Origin: [Phialemoniopsis] sp. UDSM-2020
Lineage: Eukaryota; Ascomycota; Sordariomycetes; Thyridiales; Thyridiaceae
DNA: 64,000 nucleotides
Reading direction: 5' to 3'
NCBI GenBank assembly: GCA_018873225.1
Contig: JAEILZ010000003.1
Coordinates: 4,712,001-4,776,000, forward strand
The first letter of the stretch is position 1. Every line of letters begins with the position of its first letter. The notes under the pieces are model-generated. The model was not told the DNA's origin and ran no database searches. It saw only the letters and a program-made list of their open reading frames with translations. Positions 1 to 10,301 of this stretch are shown in pieces. The position numbers and the translations under genes were made by a program.

Positions 1-1004
1 CCTCTCTAAAGGACAAGGTGATCTTTGTCACTGGAGGTTGGTTTGACTGAGTCCTAGTCAGAAAGTTGCAGATTGACAAACTCAACAGGTACCAACGGCC
101 TGGGACGAGAGTCCATCCTAGCTTTGGCGAAGCATGAGCCAGCACACATCTACTTTACAGGCCGCAATGCTACAGCCGCCGATTCTCTGCAAGCCGAAGT
201 AGCGAAAGCTTCGTCGTCAACGTCACTCACGTTCCTGGAGATGGATATGCTCTCCCTGGCATCCGTCAAAGCGGCCCTGGCCAAGTTTTCCCACGACCGG
301 CTCGACATTCTTATCTGCAATGCCGGAATCATGGCGTCGCCCCCAGGCCTGAGCAAGGACGGCTTCGAGATACAGTTTGCCACCAACCACTTGGCACATG
401 GGATGATCATCCAGAAGCTTCTTCCGACTCTCAAACGCACGGCAGACATGCCCGAATCGGATGTGAGGGTCATTAACCTTACGTCTACAGGATGGAGAGG
501 GCACCCTAAGGAAGGTATCATCTTCTCAGAGCTCCGAACACCGATGGAGATGACATTCGGGTCATGGTACAGATATGGGTATGCCTACATGACAACGTTG
601 AGAACTTTGAGGTCTGCATTGCTAATACTAAATTCTTCAGGCAAAGCAAGCTAGCCAACGTCATCTACGCGAGAGAACTTGCCCGCCGCTACCCAAATAT
701 CCTCGCAGTCTCCATTCATCCGGGCGTGGTCAATACAGGACTGGTCAAAGACTTGAACGGCGTCAAGAAGGGCTTTGTACACGTCGCCAACTGGCTACAG
801 GGAAAGGTCCTGATAGACCCTTGGCAAGGCTGCTTGAACCAAGTGTGGGCAGCCGCGGGAGCGAGAAGGGCCGAGCTCGTCAACGGGGCCTTTTACCTCC
901 CGATCGGTGTCTTGGCTAATGACACACTGGACAAGATGGCGACGAGTGAGAAGCTTGCGGAGGAGCTGTGGACGTGGACTGATGAGGTCTTGGCACAGTA
1001 TTGA
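1..1004 (+). CDS. Short-chain dehydrogenase/reductase, 5' end missing
   Basis: This is the 3' part of an NAD(P)-dependent SDR oxidoreductase; the start lies before the window. Exons are <1-36, 89-578 and 641-1004, with GT-AG introns of 52 and 62 nt. Joining exons 1 and 2 creates the cofactor-binding motif TGGTNGLG, and joining exons 2 and 3 creates the catalytic YGQSK (YxxxK), so both active motifs span introns. NAG is present in LICNAGIM, and a serine lies before the catalytic Tyr in the STGWRGH segment. The layout resembles the retinol-dehydrogenase/WWOX-like fungal SDRs that act on lipophilic or secondary-metabolite alcohols; the substrate cannot be read from the sequence. No biosynthetic partner is visible downstream. 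Confidence 0.85.
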
Positions 1005-1445
1005 CCATGTTCAGGAGACTTTTCCCCTAGAACATGTTTTGGAGCGGTTGCCATTGGTGGTCGATATACCAAATTCCTTTTTCCAGGGGTTGGCAGGTAG
1101 TTGTAAAATAGAATCTTGGTAACAATCAGGATGTTCCTTTGTCAACTCGCTTTAGAAAGGCTTCATTGTAATATTTCGTGTGATTAGGCTTTTGGGTTGC
1201 GCTCCCCTGTAATTCCAACTCATGGCTTTGACACAATCATCTCCCAGCCTAAGAAACACCACAACAGACCGCCTTCGTTGTGGCCTCCGCCAAGCGCAGA
1301 GCTTCTTGCAAGGACACCATCCACTACGAGGCACTGTATGCCTTCCCATATTTTCCCCTGGGCTAATTCGTCTCTACTTCGCGCCTTCTAGTGCGTTCAC
1401 CTTCCATCTGCTACCGAGGGCATCAATCTCGGTCGCAACTCCAAC
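1005..1445. other. Intergenic, no gene seen
   Basis: This 441-nt spacer separates the SDR stop from the first F-box gene. Short open frames here show no recognisable protein. It presumably holds the SDR 3' UTR and the F-box promoter. Confidence 0.6.
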
Positions 1446-2753
1446 ATGAGCATCCTCAATCTACCTACAGAGCTATTGCTCACGATCTGCGATTACACAG
1501 AGATTCGCGATCGACCCACCCTCTTGAGCTTGAGCCGGACTTGCCGGCGACTGTACGAGGTAGCAACCCCGTTTCTGTACCGACGCATCCAGGTCGACCC
1601 TCTCAAGAACGTTTCATCTACTCTTCGTCTACTATACAATCGTCGCGACATCGCGAGGCTTGTACAGATGATAGTCATCGATGATCACCTCGGTAACAAC
1701 TTCGTGTTGCGTCAGGACAAGAGTCTCGTGGACATACCTCTAATTGAGGACATTGCCGAGTCTCTGGATATACCACTGGAGGCGTGCACGTTACCTCTCA
1801 GAGGAACAAACATCCGGATACAGGACCGTTGGTACGTACAACTGGTACTGGCTCTGTTACCCAATGTCGAGACTGTGTTCTTCAGCGCGCAGAGCTCTAC
1901 GGAACTCCTCGATATTTCGGCTTCAGAAATCTCGACTCCTCGCCTCCCAAAGCTGAGAAAGCTACTTGTCAACCACAGAGAGCAGGATTACTACCTTGAG
2001 AGAGGCTATTTCCTTCACGATGCCCCCAACCTCACAAGCCTTCAGCTTCAGTCCTGTATCTTTCTAGGAGAGTTGCTGCCGCCCGAGCTACCTCATCTCG
2101 AGGCCTTGAGCTTGAATGAGAGCCCTATCGCCAGACACAGCCTGTGCCGCCTTGTCGAACGCTGCCCAGCACTCAAGAAGTTTGCCTACCGATGCACCTC
2201 AAGAATCAAGAGTCGTTATACAACTGGATTGGCGTACGTCATGGAAGCGCTACTACCGTTGAGGGGTCAACTGATCCGTCTTGATCTGGACTTCCTGTAC
2301 TGGGATAAGAGTTGGGCGCTTGAGCCCCCCGGCTACGACGCCATTCACACCTTCACTGCCTTTACCACTCTGGAAGACCTGTCGCTCGACATGATGGCCC
2401 TCAAAGGTCTCGAACTGCTCGGCGTGCGTGCTAGGGCAGACCTGGACTTCATGAGCAAGATGCTGCCGCGCCAGATCAAGTCTTTCGACCTCCACGGAGT
2501 CGAGCCTCCACAAGACGTCCTAGCAGAATGGTCTGTATACGCGTGGCGCCACATGCCTGACCTCATCGCAGGTCTGCTGCAGAAGATGGGCACGACGTTT
2601 CCAAACTTGGAGGTTGTTCGGCTGGACGGCGAAGAGATATGCCGATCGGTCGACTCTCCGGCTCCGGAGCTGCCTCTTGCGTACCGCCCACGGGAGTTCA
2701 TCGAGGAGGACGAGGACTACAAGAGGATGGGCAGTGGAACTTACGGACTTTGA
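1446..2753 (+). CDS. F-box protein, paralogue 1 of 4
   Basis: A single-exon gene of 435 residues. The first ~50 residues form an F-box (LPTELLLTICDY, then SLSRTCRRLYEVATPFLYRR), the Skp1-binding motif of SCF ubiquitin ligases. The rest is Leu-rich with irregular repeats (LPNVETVFF, LPHLEALSL, MLPRQIKSFDLHG, FPNLEVVRLDGEE) and probably forms the substrate-recognition part. The start is the ATG directly before the F-box. The region signatures are shared with three neighbouring paralogues. Just after the stop, another frame continues with coding-like sequence to 2916 (residues such as AAELQEAIDTIPK and VEREVARRLAG), so this copy may have lost its natural C-terminus to a frameshift near 2740. The target is unknown. 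Confidence 0.82.
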   Translation: MSILNLPTELLLTICDYTEIRDRPTLLSLSRTCRRLYEVATPFLYRRIQVDPLKNVSSTLRLLYNRRDIARLVQMIVIDDHLGNNFVLRQDKSLVDIPLIEDIAESLDIPLEACTLPLRGTNIRIQDRWYVQLVLALLPNVETVFFSAQSSTELLDISASEISTPRLPKLRKLLVNHREQDYYLERGYFLHDAPNLTSLQLQSCIFLGELLPPELPHLEALSLNESPIARHSLCRLVERCPALKKFAYRCTSRIKSRYTTGLAYVMEALLPLRGQLIRLDLDFLYWDKSWALEPPGYDAIHTFTAFTTLEDLSLDMMALKGLELLGVRARADLDFMSKMLPRQIKSFDLHGVEPPQDVLAEWSVYAWRHMPDLIAGLLQKMGTTFPNLEVVRLDGEEICRSVDSPAPELPLAYRPREFIEEDEDYKRMGSGTYGL

Positions 2754-4451
2754 GAGTGGCTTGAGGATATCGAAGAGACGGATGAGAGGCTGTATCCACG
2801 CCGCTGCTGAATTGCAGGAGGCCATCGACACCATACCAAAGATTGCCATTGGCATGTCTTACGGGTTGCCAGTCCATGAGGTGGAGAGAGAGGTCGCCAG
2901 ACGGTTAGCTGGATGAAGGACGCAGGAGATCAGGCATACAAAAACAACGGTGGAAATTTTACTGGGAATGGTCCAGACGTGTGTTCATCACATTTTACGT
3001 GCACAGAAGCACGCAAGGACCTGGGTGAACGATTGAGTGTTAGAAGTGTAATTATACTACCAATGGAACGTGGATGTCCAAGGCAAGCAGACGTCTTGTT
3101 GACTTGTGAGAGTTATCAACAGAGGAGCGATACTATTGGAATGGCTTAGTGGTCTGATGCACTGAACACAACGTAGAGCTTGCTTCAATGCCACCCTGGT
3201 AGCATGAAGGTCCAGTCTGCTGAGGGATACGACGATTGACAATCTACAGACGCGTATGCTACTAGTGAGGGAAGGAGCATAGAAGAGCATCGAGGCAATG
3301 TCACAAGCATTCTTGTGCACGACAAGCCACGCCCAAGGTAATAAACAGTACAGTATGAAGCAAATCAGAGCGACGACGTACGGTCCAATTCTAATGATCA
3401 TCTCCCCTACCACAACACTGTGGTCCTTGCCAAGGCATCATGACCCTCCCCACACCACGGGCTCCGTGCAAACGATCGGGGGAGAGTTCAATGCCTTCCA
3501 CAGCTTTCTCCCCCAAGACGGTTGTTAGAACTGTTATTCATTGGATAAGCGATGATGCTAGAGTTGGGGCAGAGGCATGATTCGATAGACAACTTCTAAA
3601 AGCCGGGCTGTCTGTGTCAGAAAATATGGCAATGATAGATGATCCATTGCGTGTATGTTAGTCGTTTGCTTCTCTCAAGTAGTGTAGGAGCAAATTTAAC
3701 GTACTATTGCTCGCATCCCACGCCTCTTTCGGCGTTGATGTTGGCCTTGCAGAGTTTCGGCTCGATATAGAGCTCGCAGGTGAGCCCTCTGTAGGAGTGC
3801 TGGTAACCATGCGCCTTGATGCTCCTGAGGTTATTTGCTAGGAGTACGCACCGGTGGCCGTGACCTCAAACCCGTCCTGAGTGTTAAGGCTCAGCTGGCC
3901 ACCGACGGTGAAGCCAGACATTTGAGCCGCAATGATGTTACTAGCTCACGAAATTCACGCCGTGGCCTCTGTCCGAAGCTGTCATCTTGTCTCCGATATT
4001 AGCGATGAAAGGTGGGTTGATTGTGTGCATGGCAGGTTCTGTTTGAGATCCTGCTGGTAATCCACTTCAAAACCTTGATGCCAAACGTGGACATTCAACC
4101 TTGAACCTGCAGCCTTTGTCCCTATTTCTTTGGGGACCCATCTCTGGGTCCGAGCTTCAGGGTAGTCACTGCGAGTATTATTTATTCCCTACTCGACGTG
4201 TCAAGGTGATGATGTTGGTGAACTCTATCTCAGTTTCCTAATGAATTTGACCCAAGTTCCTCGAACTCATTCAAAAGACATCATCCTCGCTGCCCGCTCT
4301 CGAATTCCTCTTCTACATGTCAACTACGAAACAGGAGGACTAATCGGCGCATCGTTCCTTCGCTCAGATTCTCACCGGGCCTCATTCTTTCATCAGAATA
4401 CTATCCGCGCATTCGGATCATCCTGGTCGTGGGACCGACCATTCCGTCTCG
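2754..4451. other. Intergenic with coding remnants
   Basis: This 1.7-kb spacer lies between F-box paralogues 1 and 2. Its first 160 nt may be displaced coding sequence of paralogue 1. The 3704-4030 part carries broken minus-strand coding sequence (separate entry). I recognised nothing else. Confidence 0.5.
3704..4030 (-). pseudogene. Remnant of a small Cys-containing (secreted-like?) protein gene
   Basis: On the minus strand three frame segments follow one another. The first reads from an ATG at 4030 to a stop after GHGVNFVS. The second contains SGFTVGGQLSLNTQDGFEV and ends in a stop after TGAYS. The third is out of frame with the second and contains RSIKAHGYQHSYRG, LTCELYIEPKLCKAN and GVGCEQ before a stop at 3704. 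The third segment has regular Cys spacing and balanced composition, as in small secreted fungal proteins. I see no signal peptide and no convincing introns to join the pieces. I infer a decayed gene; a multi-exon gene with introns I cannot place is the alternative. Confidence 0.3.
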
Positions 4452-5801
4452 ATGAGCATTCTCAAGCTTCCCCACGAGCTTCTGCTTGAGGTGTACCGCT
4501 GCCTTCTGCCAGATGAACCAGAAGCTGACATGACTCCAATCGCAGCCTTGGCAAACCTTTGCGGAACGTGCAAGACGCTCCACGACATTTACACCCCATT
4601 CCTATACAATCGACTCCGTGTTGGACCAAATAACAACACGCTCCCCTGCCTACGAACGCTGCATGCTCGTCCCGACCTTGCCAACCACGTACGAGTCGTG
4701 GAAGTTCACCATGACCCTCAGAGACGCCAGCCCAGGGAGCATGGGCTAATGCCGGATGGTACTGAGCTGAAAGTGGTTGTTGACATCATTGCGGATCTCA
4801 AGATTAAGCTTGAAAGCTATAAGTCTATTGCGAATCTTACGAACGGACCGTTCCCAGCCCAACTCCTCTTCAAGCTTCTGCCAAATGTGGAGAGGATTCA
4901 TTGCCTCGCCAGTGGCTGGGACACACTCTCGAGTTCATCACTGGGCCCGCTCATGCCAAAAGCCAAGCACATTGAACTTGATTTCTGGAACACCGACTTG
5001 CGTGAAATTCCCGATCAAACCGAACGAGTACAGGCGCCCGACTTCACGCCGCGTTCACTCAGACTCAGGCCCACAGACACTAACATCACCATGCTGAATC
5101 TCACTAGTTCCTCGATAAACCGGGCCCATCTCCAATCTCTTCTGCGTCGATGCCCCTCGTTGAAGCAGTTCGGTTTCTGCTCTTCGAGATCGAAGTACCA
5201 AAAAGCACCCCAGCCTTGGGAAGTCGTGGACACTCTTAGCTTTATAGCTCGTCAATTGACCCGACTCGATCTTGATTTCTTTGATGGGGAACGCAAGAGG
5301 TTGCGGCCAAACTTGGATTACGACTTCAAATTCTACACCGGCCTTGAGGAATTAGCACTGGACTACGAAGCCCTCACCGGCAAGAAACGCCGGGGGCTTC
5401 GCTCTCGGGGCGAGAACGACTACTTGATCAACATGCTACCTCCCCAAATCCAGTCCTTGGATATTCATGGCTTTGAGCCTAGAGAGAAAGAAGGGGCAAA
5501 GGTGTTCAAAGGCGGCCGATCTCCCATCTCGAGGTGCTTAATCAAAACCCTCCTGAAGAAGAAGGAACGGTTTCCGCAGCTGGAGCTTGTGCGGCTGAAC
5601 GGCGAAGAGCTGTATCGTACAGATGGAGCCAAGAAATACCGGGCTCTGCCTCTTGATCTTGATAAGTACGGGACATTTCTGTCGAAGGAATATCGATCTA
5701 ATGAGGCAGAAGACACATCGTCCGCCTCAGAGCGGGACTCAGAGGAGGACTCAGAGGAGGACTCGGAGGAGGACTCGGAGGAGGACTCAGAGGAAGAGTA
5801 G
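4452..5801 (+). CDS. F-box protein, paralogue 2 of 4, acidic repeat tail
   Basis: A single-exon gene of 449 residues. The N-terminal F-box reads LPHELLLEVYRCL, then ALANLCGTCKTLHDIYTPFLYNRL. Leu-rich signatures shared with the paralogues follow: LLFKLLPNVERI, LLRRCPSLKQFGF, MLPPQIQSLDIHGFEP and FPQLELVRLNGEELYR. The C-terminus is a low-complexity acidic tail made of tandem EEDS units encoded by a 12-nt repeat. The probable role is an SCF ubiquitin-ligase substrate receptor with an unknown target. It is in the same orientation as paralogue 1, about 1.7 kb away, which fits tandem duplication followed by divergence. Confidence 0.83.
   Translation: MSILKLPHELLLEVYRCLLPDEPEADMTPIAALANLCGTCKTLHDIYTPFLYNRLRVGPNNNTLPCLRTLHARPDLANHVRVVEVHHDPQRRQPREHGLMPDGTELKVVVDIIADLKIKLESYKSIANLTNGPFPAQLLFKLLPNVERIHCLASGWDTLSSSSLGPLMPKAKHIELDFWNTDLREIPDQTERVQAPDFTPRSLRLRPTDTNITMLNLTSSSINRAHLQSLLRRCPSLKQFGFCSSRSKYQKAPQPWEVVDTLSFIARQLTRLDLDFFDGERKRLRPNLDYDFKFYTGLEELALDYEALTGKKRRGLRSRGENDYLINMLPPQIQSLDIHGFEPREKEGAKVFKGGRSPISRCLIKTLLKKKERFPQLELVRLNGEELYRTDGAKKYRALPLDLDKYGTFLSKEYRSNEAEDTSSASERDSEEDSEEDSEEDSEEDSEEE
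5735..5794 (+). repeat. 12-nt in-frame tandem repeat encoding (EEDS)n
   Basis: About five copies of a 12-nt unit, consensus GAGGAGGACTCR, sit at the 3' end of F-box paralogue 2 and encode its acidic tail. Because the unit is a multiple of three, copy number can vary without breaking the frame. Confidence 0.8.
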
Positions 5802-6259
5802 GTGCTCGCGGCTGAGGGGAGGATGGTGTTTTGCAGCATGGCACGGCAGCCAGAAGCATATTCCGAGGCCGTTGCGGATTCTCAGTGTCATTGATGCTGA
5901 TGATTAACTTGAAAACTTTGTTTCATGAGCGCGATGGGAGAGAGGGCGAGAGAGTAGGAGAGAGAGAGAGAGAGAGAGAGAGTTGCGGATTGTGTGAGGA
6001 TGTAACTTTATCACACTTCAAACACCGACTCAAGAACGGAGGTTTCTGTTGTGCTTCGCAGCACGTATGTTCACTTTTGTTCTTCTTTTCTTAGACAGAA
6101 AGATGATACAGAAGTATTTGTATAGGTGCAGATTATCGACTAATTACCCCTTTCATGTACAACTACCAAACCGCTCATTATATGAGGCATGACCCTGTTT
6201 CCACCATCTTGAATACTAGGCCATTCTTTCGCTTACCAGCTCGCTAAAGCATCTCCTGA
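5802..6259. other. Intergenic between convergent F-box genes, with (AG)12
   Basis: This 3'-to-3' spacer holds an (AG)12 microsatellite at 5959-5982. I see no gene in it. Confidence 0.6.
5959..5982. repeat. (AG)12 microsatellite
   Basis: An uninterrupted AG dinucleotide run downstream of F-box paralogue 2. Confidence 0.9.
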
Positions 6260-7470
6260 TCATTCCGCCAAAAGGCCATCGGATTCGTCCAGGGCAATTG
6301 GAAGAGACCTGTACACAATGTGAAGCATGTCAGTGAACAAGGTCCAGCCGTGTATTCTCACAAGCTCCAGCCGCAGAAACACTGAGCGGTTGTCGATAAG
6401 ATGCTGGGCACAGTGTCTGACCCAACCAGGCATGGTGATGCTTCTTGAGACCAACGGCGGGCGGTATGTCTAATTATGCGTGATCCCAACTGGATTGGAA
6501 TTATTCGGAGGCAAACATCCGTGTTACGGCGCTACTCCGCGCCTCAGAGAAGCAATGTTGAACGTGCCAGCTCCTCCAGAACAAGGAACGTGCAGGGGTG
6601 GTAGACAGTGTCAGGTGTCAGGTGATTGTAGGCCGAAGTATCTAGGTCTAGACGGACCAGCTGGTTACGTATCGGCGCTAGACTGGCTACCGCAGCAGCG
6701 ACGATAGGACCACGGAAATGTCGCGAGGCTAGCTTCTTCAGTGATGGAAATATTTTCCGAAGTTGTGATATATCCTCTCGCTTCAGGGGAATGTTGATCA
6801 GGTCGAGTGATACCAGACTTAGCAGCGAGAAAGTCAACCCCAAGTTGCATGGGACCATGTCGTAAAGGCTGTCCCATTCGCGAATGCGAGTAGAATGGAG
6901 CCGCTGCAGGTGAGGTGCAAGTTTGACGAGGCTGGTGTGCTCTTCGAGTCCGGCGCGGTCGAGTCGAAGCCTGGTCAGTCTGGATGTCCGAAGGCAAGGA
7001 AGCTGGTTCTCCTTGACGTAGATAACGCAATCTGGAACCACATTGAAGTCGTAAACAACAGTCCCTACATCGGAGAGCAAGGCGAGAATGAGAAAGATGT
7101 AGTGCTCCTTTTGCTGCACAGGAATGGCCCAGGCAGGCACGGTGATACCCAGCGTCTGCGCTACTGCAGCCGCGAACCGTGCATCCAAGACGTCTCGAAG
7201 GTCCTGGGGTTCCCATGTTCGGACATTGACGATACCGACAAGGCGTCTCAGATCGAGTCGGCGGTGGAGCGTGCGTAGAAGCGCAATCATTCTCCAGAAT
7301 TCCCAGTCTCTTGTGAAGTCGATGTCGAGTTCCCGATAGATCAAGGGTGTTGCAATCTGCTGTAAACGCTGGGACGTTCGGCAGACGTTCTTCAGGTCTG
7401 GGGGAAACAGATGACCACATATGGTGACAAGCAGCTCGTTGGGTAGCTGCATGAGCGCCATGTCAGGCAT
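6260..7470 (-). pseudogene. F-box protein, paralogue 3 of 4, truncated
   Basis: The open part (7470 down to 6544) encodes 308 residues: an F-box (LPNELLVTICGHLFP, VCRTSQRLQQIATPLIYREL) followed by Leu-rich sequence (LALLSDVGTVV, SLLSLVSLDL). It stops abruptly after FLVLEELA, where paralogues continue with about 100 more residues. After a ~90-nt gap with several stops, the family C-terminus reappears in another frame, 6454-6260. It shows RPPLVSRSITMPGW (matching LPPQIQSLDIHGFE of paralogue 2) and RSVFLRLELVRIHG (matching FPQLELVRLNGEE). The middle ALDFD-type segment is lost. I therefore read this as a deletion and frame break; a shortened functional protein is still possible. Confidence 0.65.
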
Positions 7471-8129
7471 CTTGAGTTCTGCGTCTGGCCGATAGGCTCT
7501 CCTGTCTTATAACAGCAAGATAGGGAAATACAGTAGATATGGTTGGGTAATTTGGGTAGGCTGTACGCTGGAACTCTTAAAGTGAATGCGCGAGGGTGTT
7601 GTTTTTGTAGCCCGTGCGTCTTCGTTATTCGTCAAGAGTGGCCGTACTCTCATATCCCCCCATAAACTGACGCTACTACAGCGCAAAAGGAAAAGCGATT
7701 ACCCACTGGACAGTGCGTACGTGTATGCTCTGGTCACTACATGTATTCTATGGGGCAGCGATCGGTAGCTGGCAAGAAGGTGGCTTGTTTAAAGAAAACA
7801 GCAAGAACTGAATAGTGTACAAGAACTGCATCGGAAGACGGAAATGGGCATCAACATGCCTCAAAAAAGAGTCTGGACGAGCATGAATGGCATACGCTGC
7901 GAATCTACGAGGCAGATAATGCGGAAATTAGAGCATGGATATCATCTGTTTCCAATTGTAAGAGGGAATCTGCAAATCTATTGTCTCTCTTCGGCTCTCC
8001 TGATGAACAGAGCAGTGTTCCAGCTAGACATGGAGGGACGGTCGAGACTAACTACACACACAAGGATCGACCACCAGATCCCGCGTACAGGGTTCAAATA
8101 CTGATCTGTCTTTTCCTTCCTTCACCTTC
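7471..8129. other. Intergenic, no gene seen
   Basis: This spacer lies between the start of F-box paralogue 3 and the stop of paralogue 4, both on the minus strand. Short open frames here have no recognisable content. Confidence 0.6.
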
Positions 8130-9497
8130 CTAGTGCACAACATGTCCGGCGGGCAGTCTGGTGATATGGCGTGGGTTTGTATCGGGTGCCATGATACGAG
8201 GAAGAGGCCGGTCCACCGATGCTGTCGAGCCAGCATACTTTACCTTCCCCTCCAGTCTCACCAACTCCAGGTGCGGAAACATAAAGCGACGGTCAACGAG
8301 GTATTCGATCATATTTTTCACTTGATCATACAACAATCTCTCCTTCGCGGTTCTCATGTCGCGTTGTCCCCTACTTTTGTGACGAATGCGCCGTCCTTCG
8401 TACAAATCCAGTGACTTGAGTTGTCGCGGTAGTGTCTGGACCAGAAAATTGTCCCAGGTTAAGCCATCCCCAAGATCGCTGTCATCATCACTGTCGTCGT
8501 CGCTGTCGTGATTGCTGTGATGGTTGTTGTGATAGTTGGGAGAATCCTGAGCCTCGAAAAAGTCAAAGTCCAGTGCCATTTCCTCTAGAGCAGTGAACTT
8601 AGAAAAGTCTCTGTAAAATCCGAGGCGTCCAAGAACAGGATGCGAACTATCCAAGCCAAGGTGGGTTAAGCGATCCATCAGTGGATCTAAGCTCAATAGA
8701 GCTTTGTCAGGGTCAGGCCAGCGGGCGTCAACGATATAGTTAAGCTTGCGCAAAGATGGGCAGAGTGACCAGAGGTTATTCAAGTCCTTATCCGCTAGAG
8801 GTACAAGTATCAATTCGAGCGACACGAGGTTTGGTAGTGGGTCTAGAAGTATCAAAGTGGACGCAAAAGGTCCCCGATATGGTTTTGTATGGTGGATTTG
8901 GAGTTGTTGTAGGTTTGGTGCAAGGTTGATGAGCCTGACCTGCTGCTTGAGATTATTGCAGTGGCCGAGCAGAAAGGTGCTGAGCTTCGATCTCTGTATG
9001 TTGCGCCTCTGCGACGACCGAACGTAAGAGGGGAAACCAGAGAATACACTGCTGCTATGATTGATCTGTTCAACATTTGGGAGTGAGACCAGAATGAGAA
9101 AGATGTAGTCTTCTGCTCGACACAAGTCGGTGACCTGGGGACTAGAGGCTAGCATCTGGATTCCCAATCTGTGAACTACTGCGCGGACGAGGACCGGGTC
9201 ATGGAACCTGCCTCGACCGTCTCTTGGGTGCCATCCGACATCACGAACGTTTGCAACGCGTACCAACCGCGTTAGGTCGGGCCGATGGTAAAGAGTGCGC
9301 AAAAGCAAGACAACCTTCTTCTCGTTTCTATCGATGCAGAGCTCGCGATAGAGGAAAGTCGTGGCGATCTGGTGTAATCGCCTGGACGTCCGGCAAAGAT
9401 TGGCCAAGCTCCCGAGCTTTTTGCGGTTGGTCAAGTCGGCATGTAAGTGACGGCATACATTGAGTAGCAGCTCGTCTGGTAACCTCTCAAGTGACAT
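8130..9497 (-). CDS. F-box protein, paralogue 4 of 4
   Basis: A single-exon gene of 455 residues. The start at 9497 (MSLERLPDELL) was chosen because it sits at the same distance from the F-box as in the paralogues; an in-frame upstream ATG at 9623 would add 42 unrelated residues. The F-box (LPDELLLNVCRHLHADLTN, LANLCRTSRRLHQIATTFLY) is followed by the family signatures LVSLPNVEQI, LPNLVSLELI, TLPRQLKSLDLYE and FPHLELVRLEGK. A His/Asn then Asp/Ser-rich low-complexity insert (about residues 325-350) precedes LPRQLKSLDLYE. It probably acts as an SCF substrate receptor with an unknown target. Confidence 0.82.
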   Translation of the reverse strand: MSLERLPDELLLNVCRHLHADLTNRKKLGSLANLCRTSRRLHQIATTFLYRELCIDRNEKKVVLLLRTLYHRPDLTRLVRVANVRDVGWHPRDGRGRFHDPVLVRAVVHRLGIQMLASSPQVTDLCRAEDYIFLILVSLPNVEQINHSSSVFSGFPSYVRSSQRRNIQRSKLSTFLLGHCNNLKQQVRLINLAPNLQQLQIHHTKPYRGPFASTLILLDPLPNLVSLELILVPLADKDLNNLWSLCPSLRKLNYIVDARWPDPDKALLSLDPLMDRLTHLGLDSSHPVLGRLGFYRDFSKFTALEEMALDFDFFEAQDSPNYHNNHHSNHDSDDDSDDDSDLGDGLTWDNFLVQTLPRQLKSLDLYEGRRIRHKSRGQRDMRTAKERLLYDQVKNMIEYLVDRRFMFPHLELVRLEGKVKYAGSTASVDRPLPRIMAPDTNPRHITRLPAGHVVH

Positions 9498-10301
9498 CGT
9501 GTTGAGCTCGAGATTTCTTAACAAGGCATTACTGTCTTGCCTTGCAATGTTGATATTAGGGGAAGATGCAAGACGAATCCGATACTCAGGTAGAGAGTGA
9601 TAGCAACTCGGGAATTTTATCAATCATTGGGGTTGACTACTGAGAAGAATTCGAACTCATCATCTGGCAAGGACAATTTAGATAAACTACAGGTTTTGAT
9701 TAAATACCAACTTCACTAAATACCAACTTCTTTAAAGGCGGAGATCTAGTATAAAGCCTTTTTGTTGTCATTCATCAAGAATGTCCTGTCAGGCTGTCTC
9801 AATGTCAAAGATGACTTGGCTACAGACCTAGCTTAGACTCACCGGATCGCATGAGTTATCTAGCATTGTCTGATCTTAAAAAAAGATGAATAGTGGGCCT
9901 GCTTTCAGGTGGCCACAATAAACATACAGAGCCACATAATAGTCAAAGGCCTGAGTCGGTATGACTGTGTGTTTCTGATTGTTGAAGAGAACAAATCTCG
10001 GAATGGAGGTTTCAGTGGGGAAGGATGCCCGATCCAGTGGGCAGAAGTGATCTGCGGCCCCCGTGCGACCCACTACGAAATCCCCTATCGCTGATAAGAT
10101 TAATCAGGCCAACCAGGAGCTCCAGATGCGGCTAAACAGATTTCGCGACGTTCCTAGCCTGGCATCTGCGACAACCACATTTCATGCGACCCGGGCCATG
10201 CATGGCTCTTCCTCTCGGACCGCTCTCGTCATGACGCACGCTGTCGCTGGTCTGCTCTCTTGTTGATAAAAACCATCGACATGCCTTGGACGACGACATC
10301 A
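9498..10301. other. Intergenic between divergent F-box 4 and FHIP gene
   Basis: A shared upstream region of about 800 nt. It includes a direct repeat of TAAATACCAACTTC (9701-9714 and 9717-9730). I see no gene. Confidence 0.55.
9701..9730. repeat. 14-nt direct repeat, 16-nt period
   Basis: TAAATACCAACTTC occurs twice, 2 nt apart, in the promoter region of F-box paralogue 4. This could be replication slippage or a tandem regulatory site. Confidence 0.7.

Noticed and set aside
8091..8102. GGTTCAAAT resembling a tRNA B box
   Set aside because: No A box or cloverleaf around it, and the box lacks the final CC.
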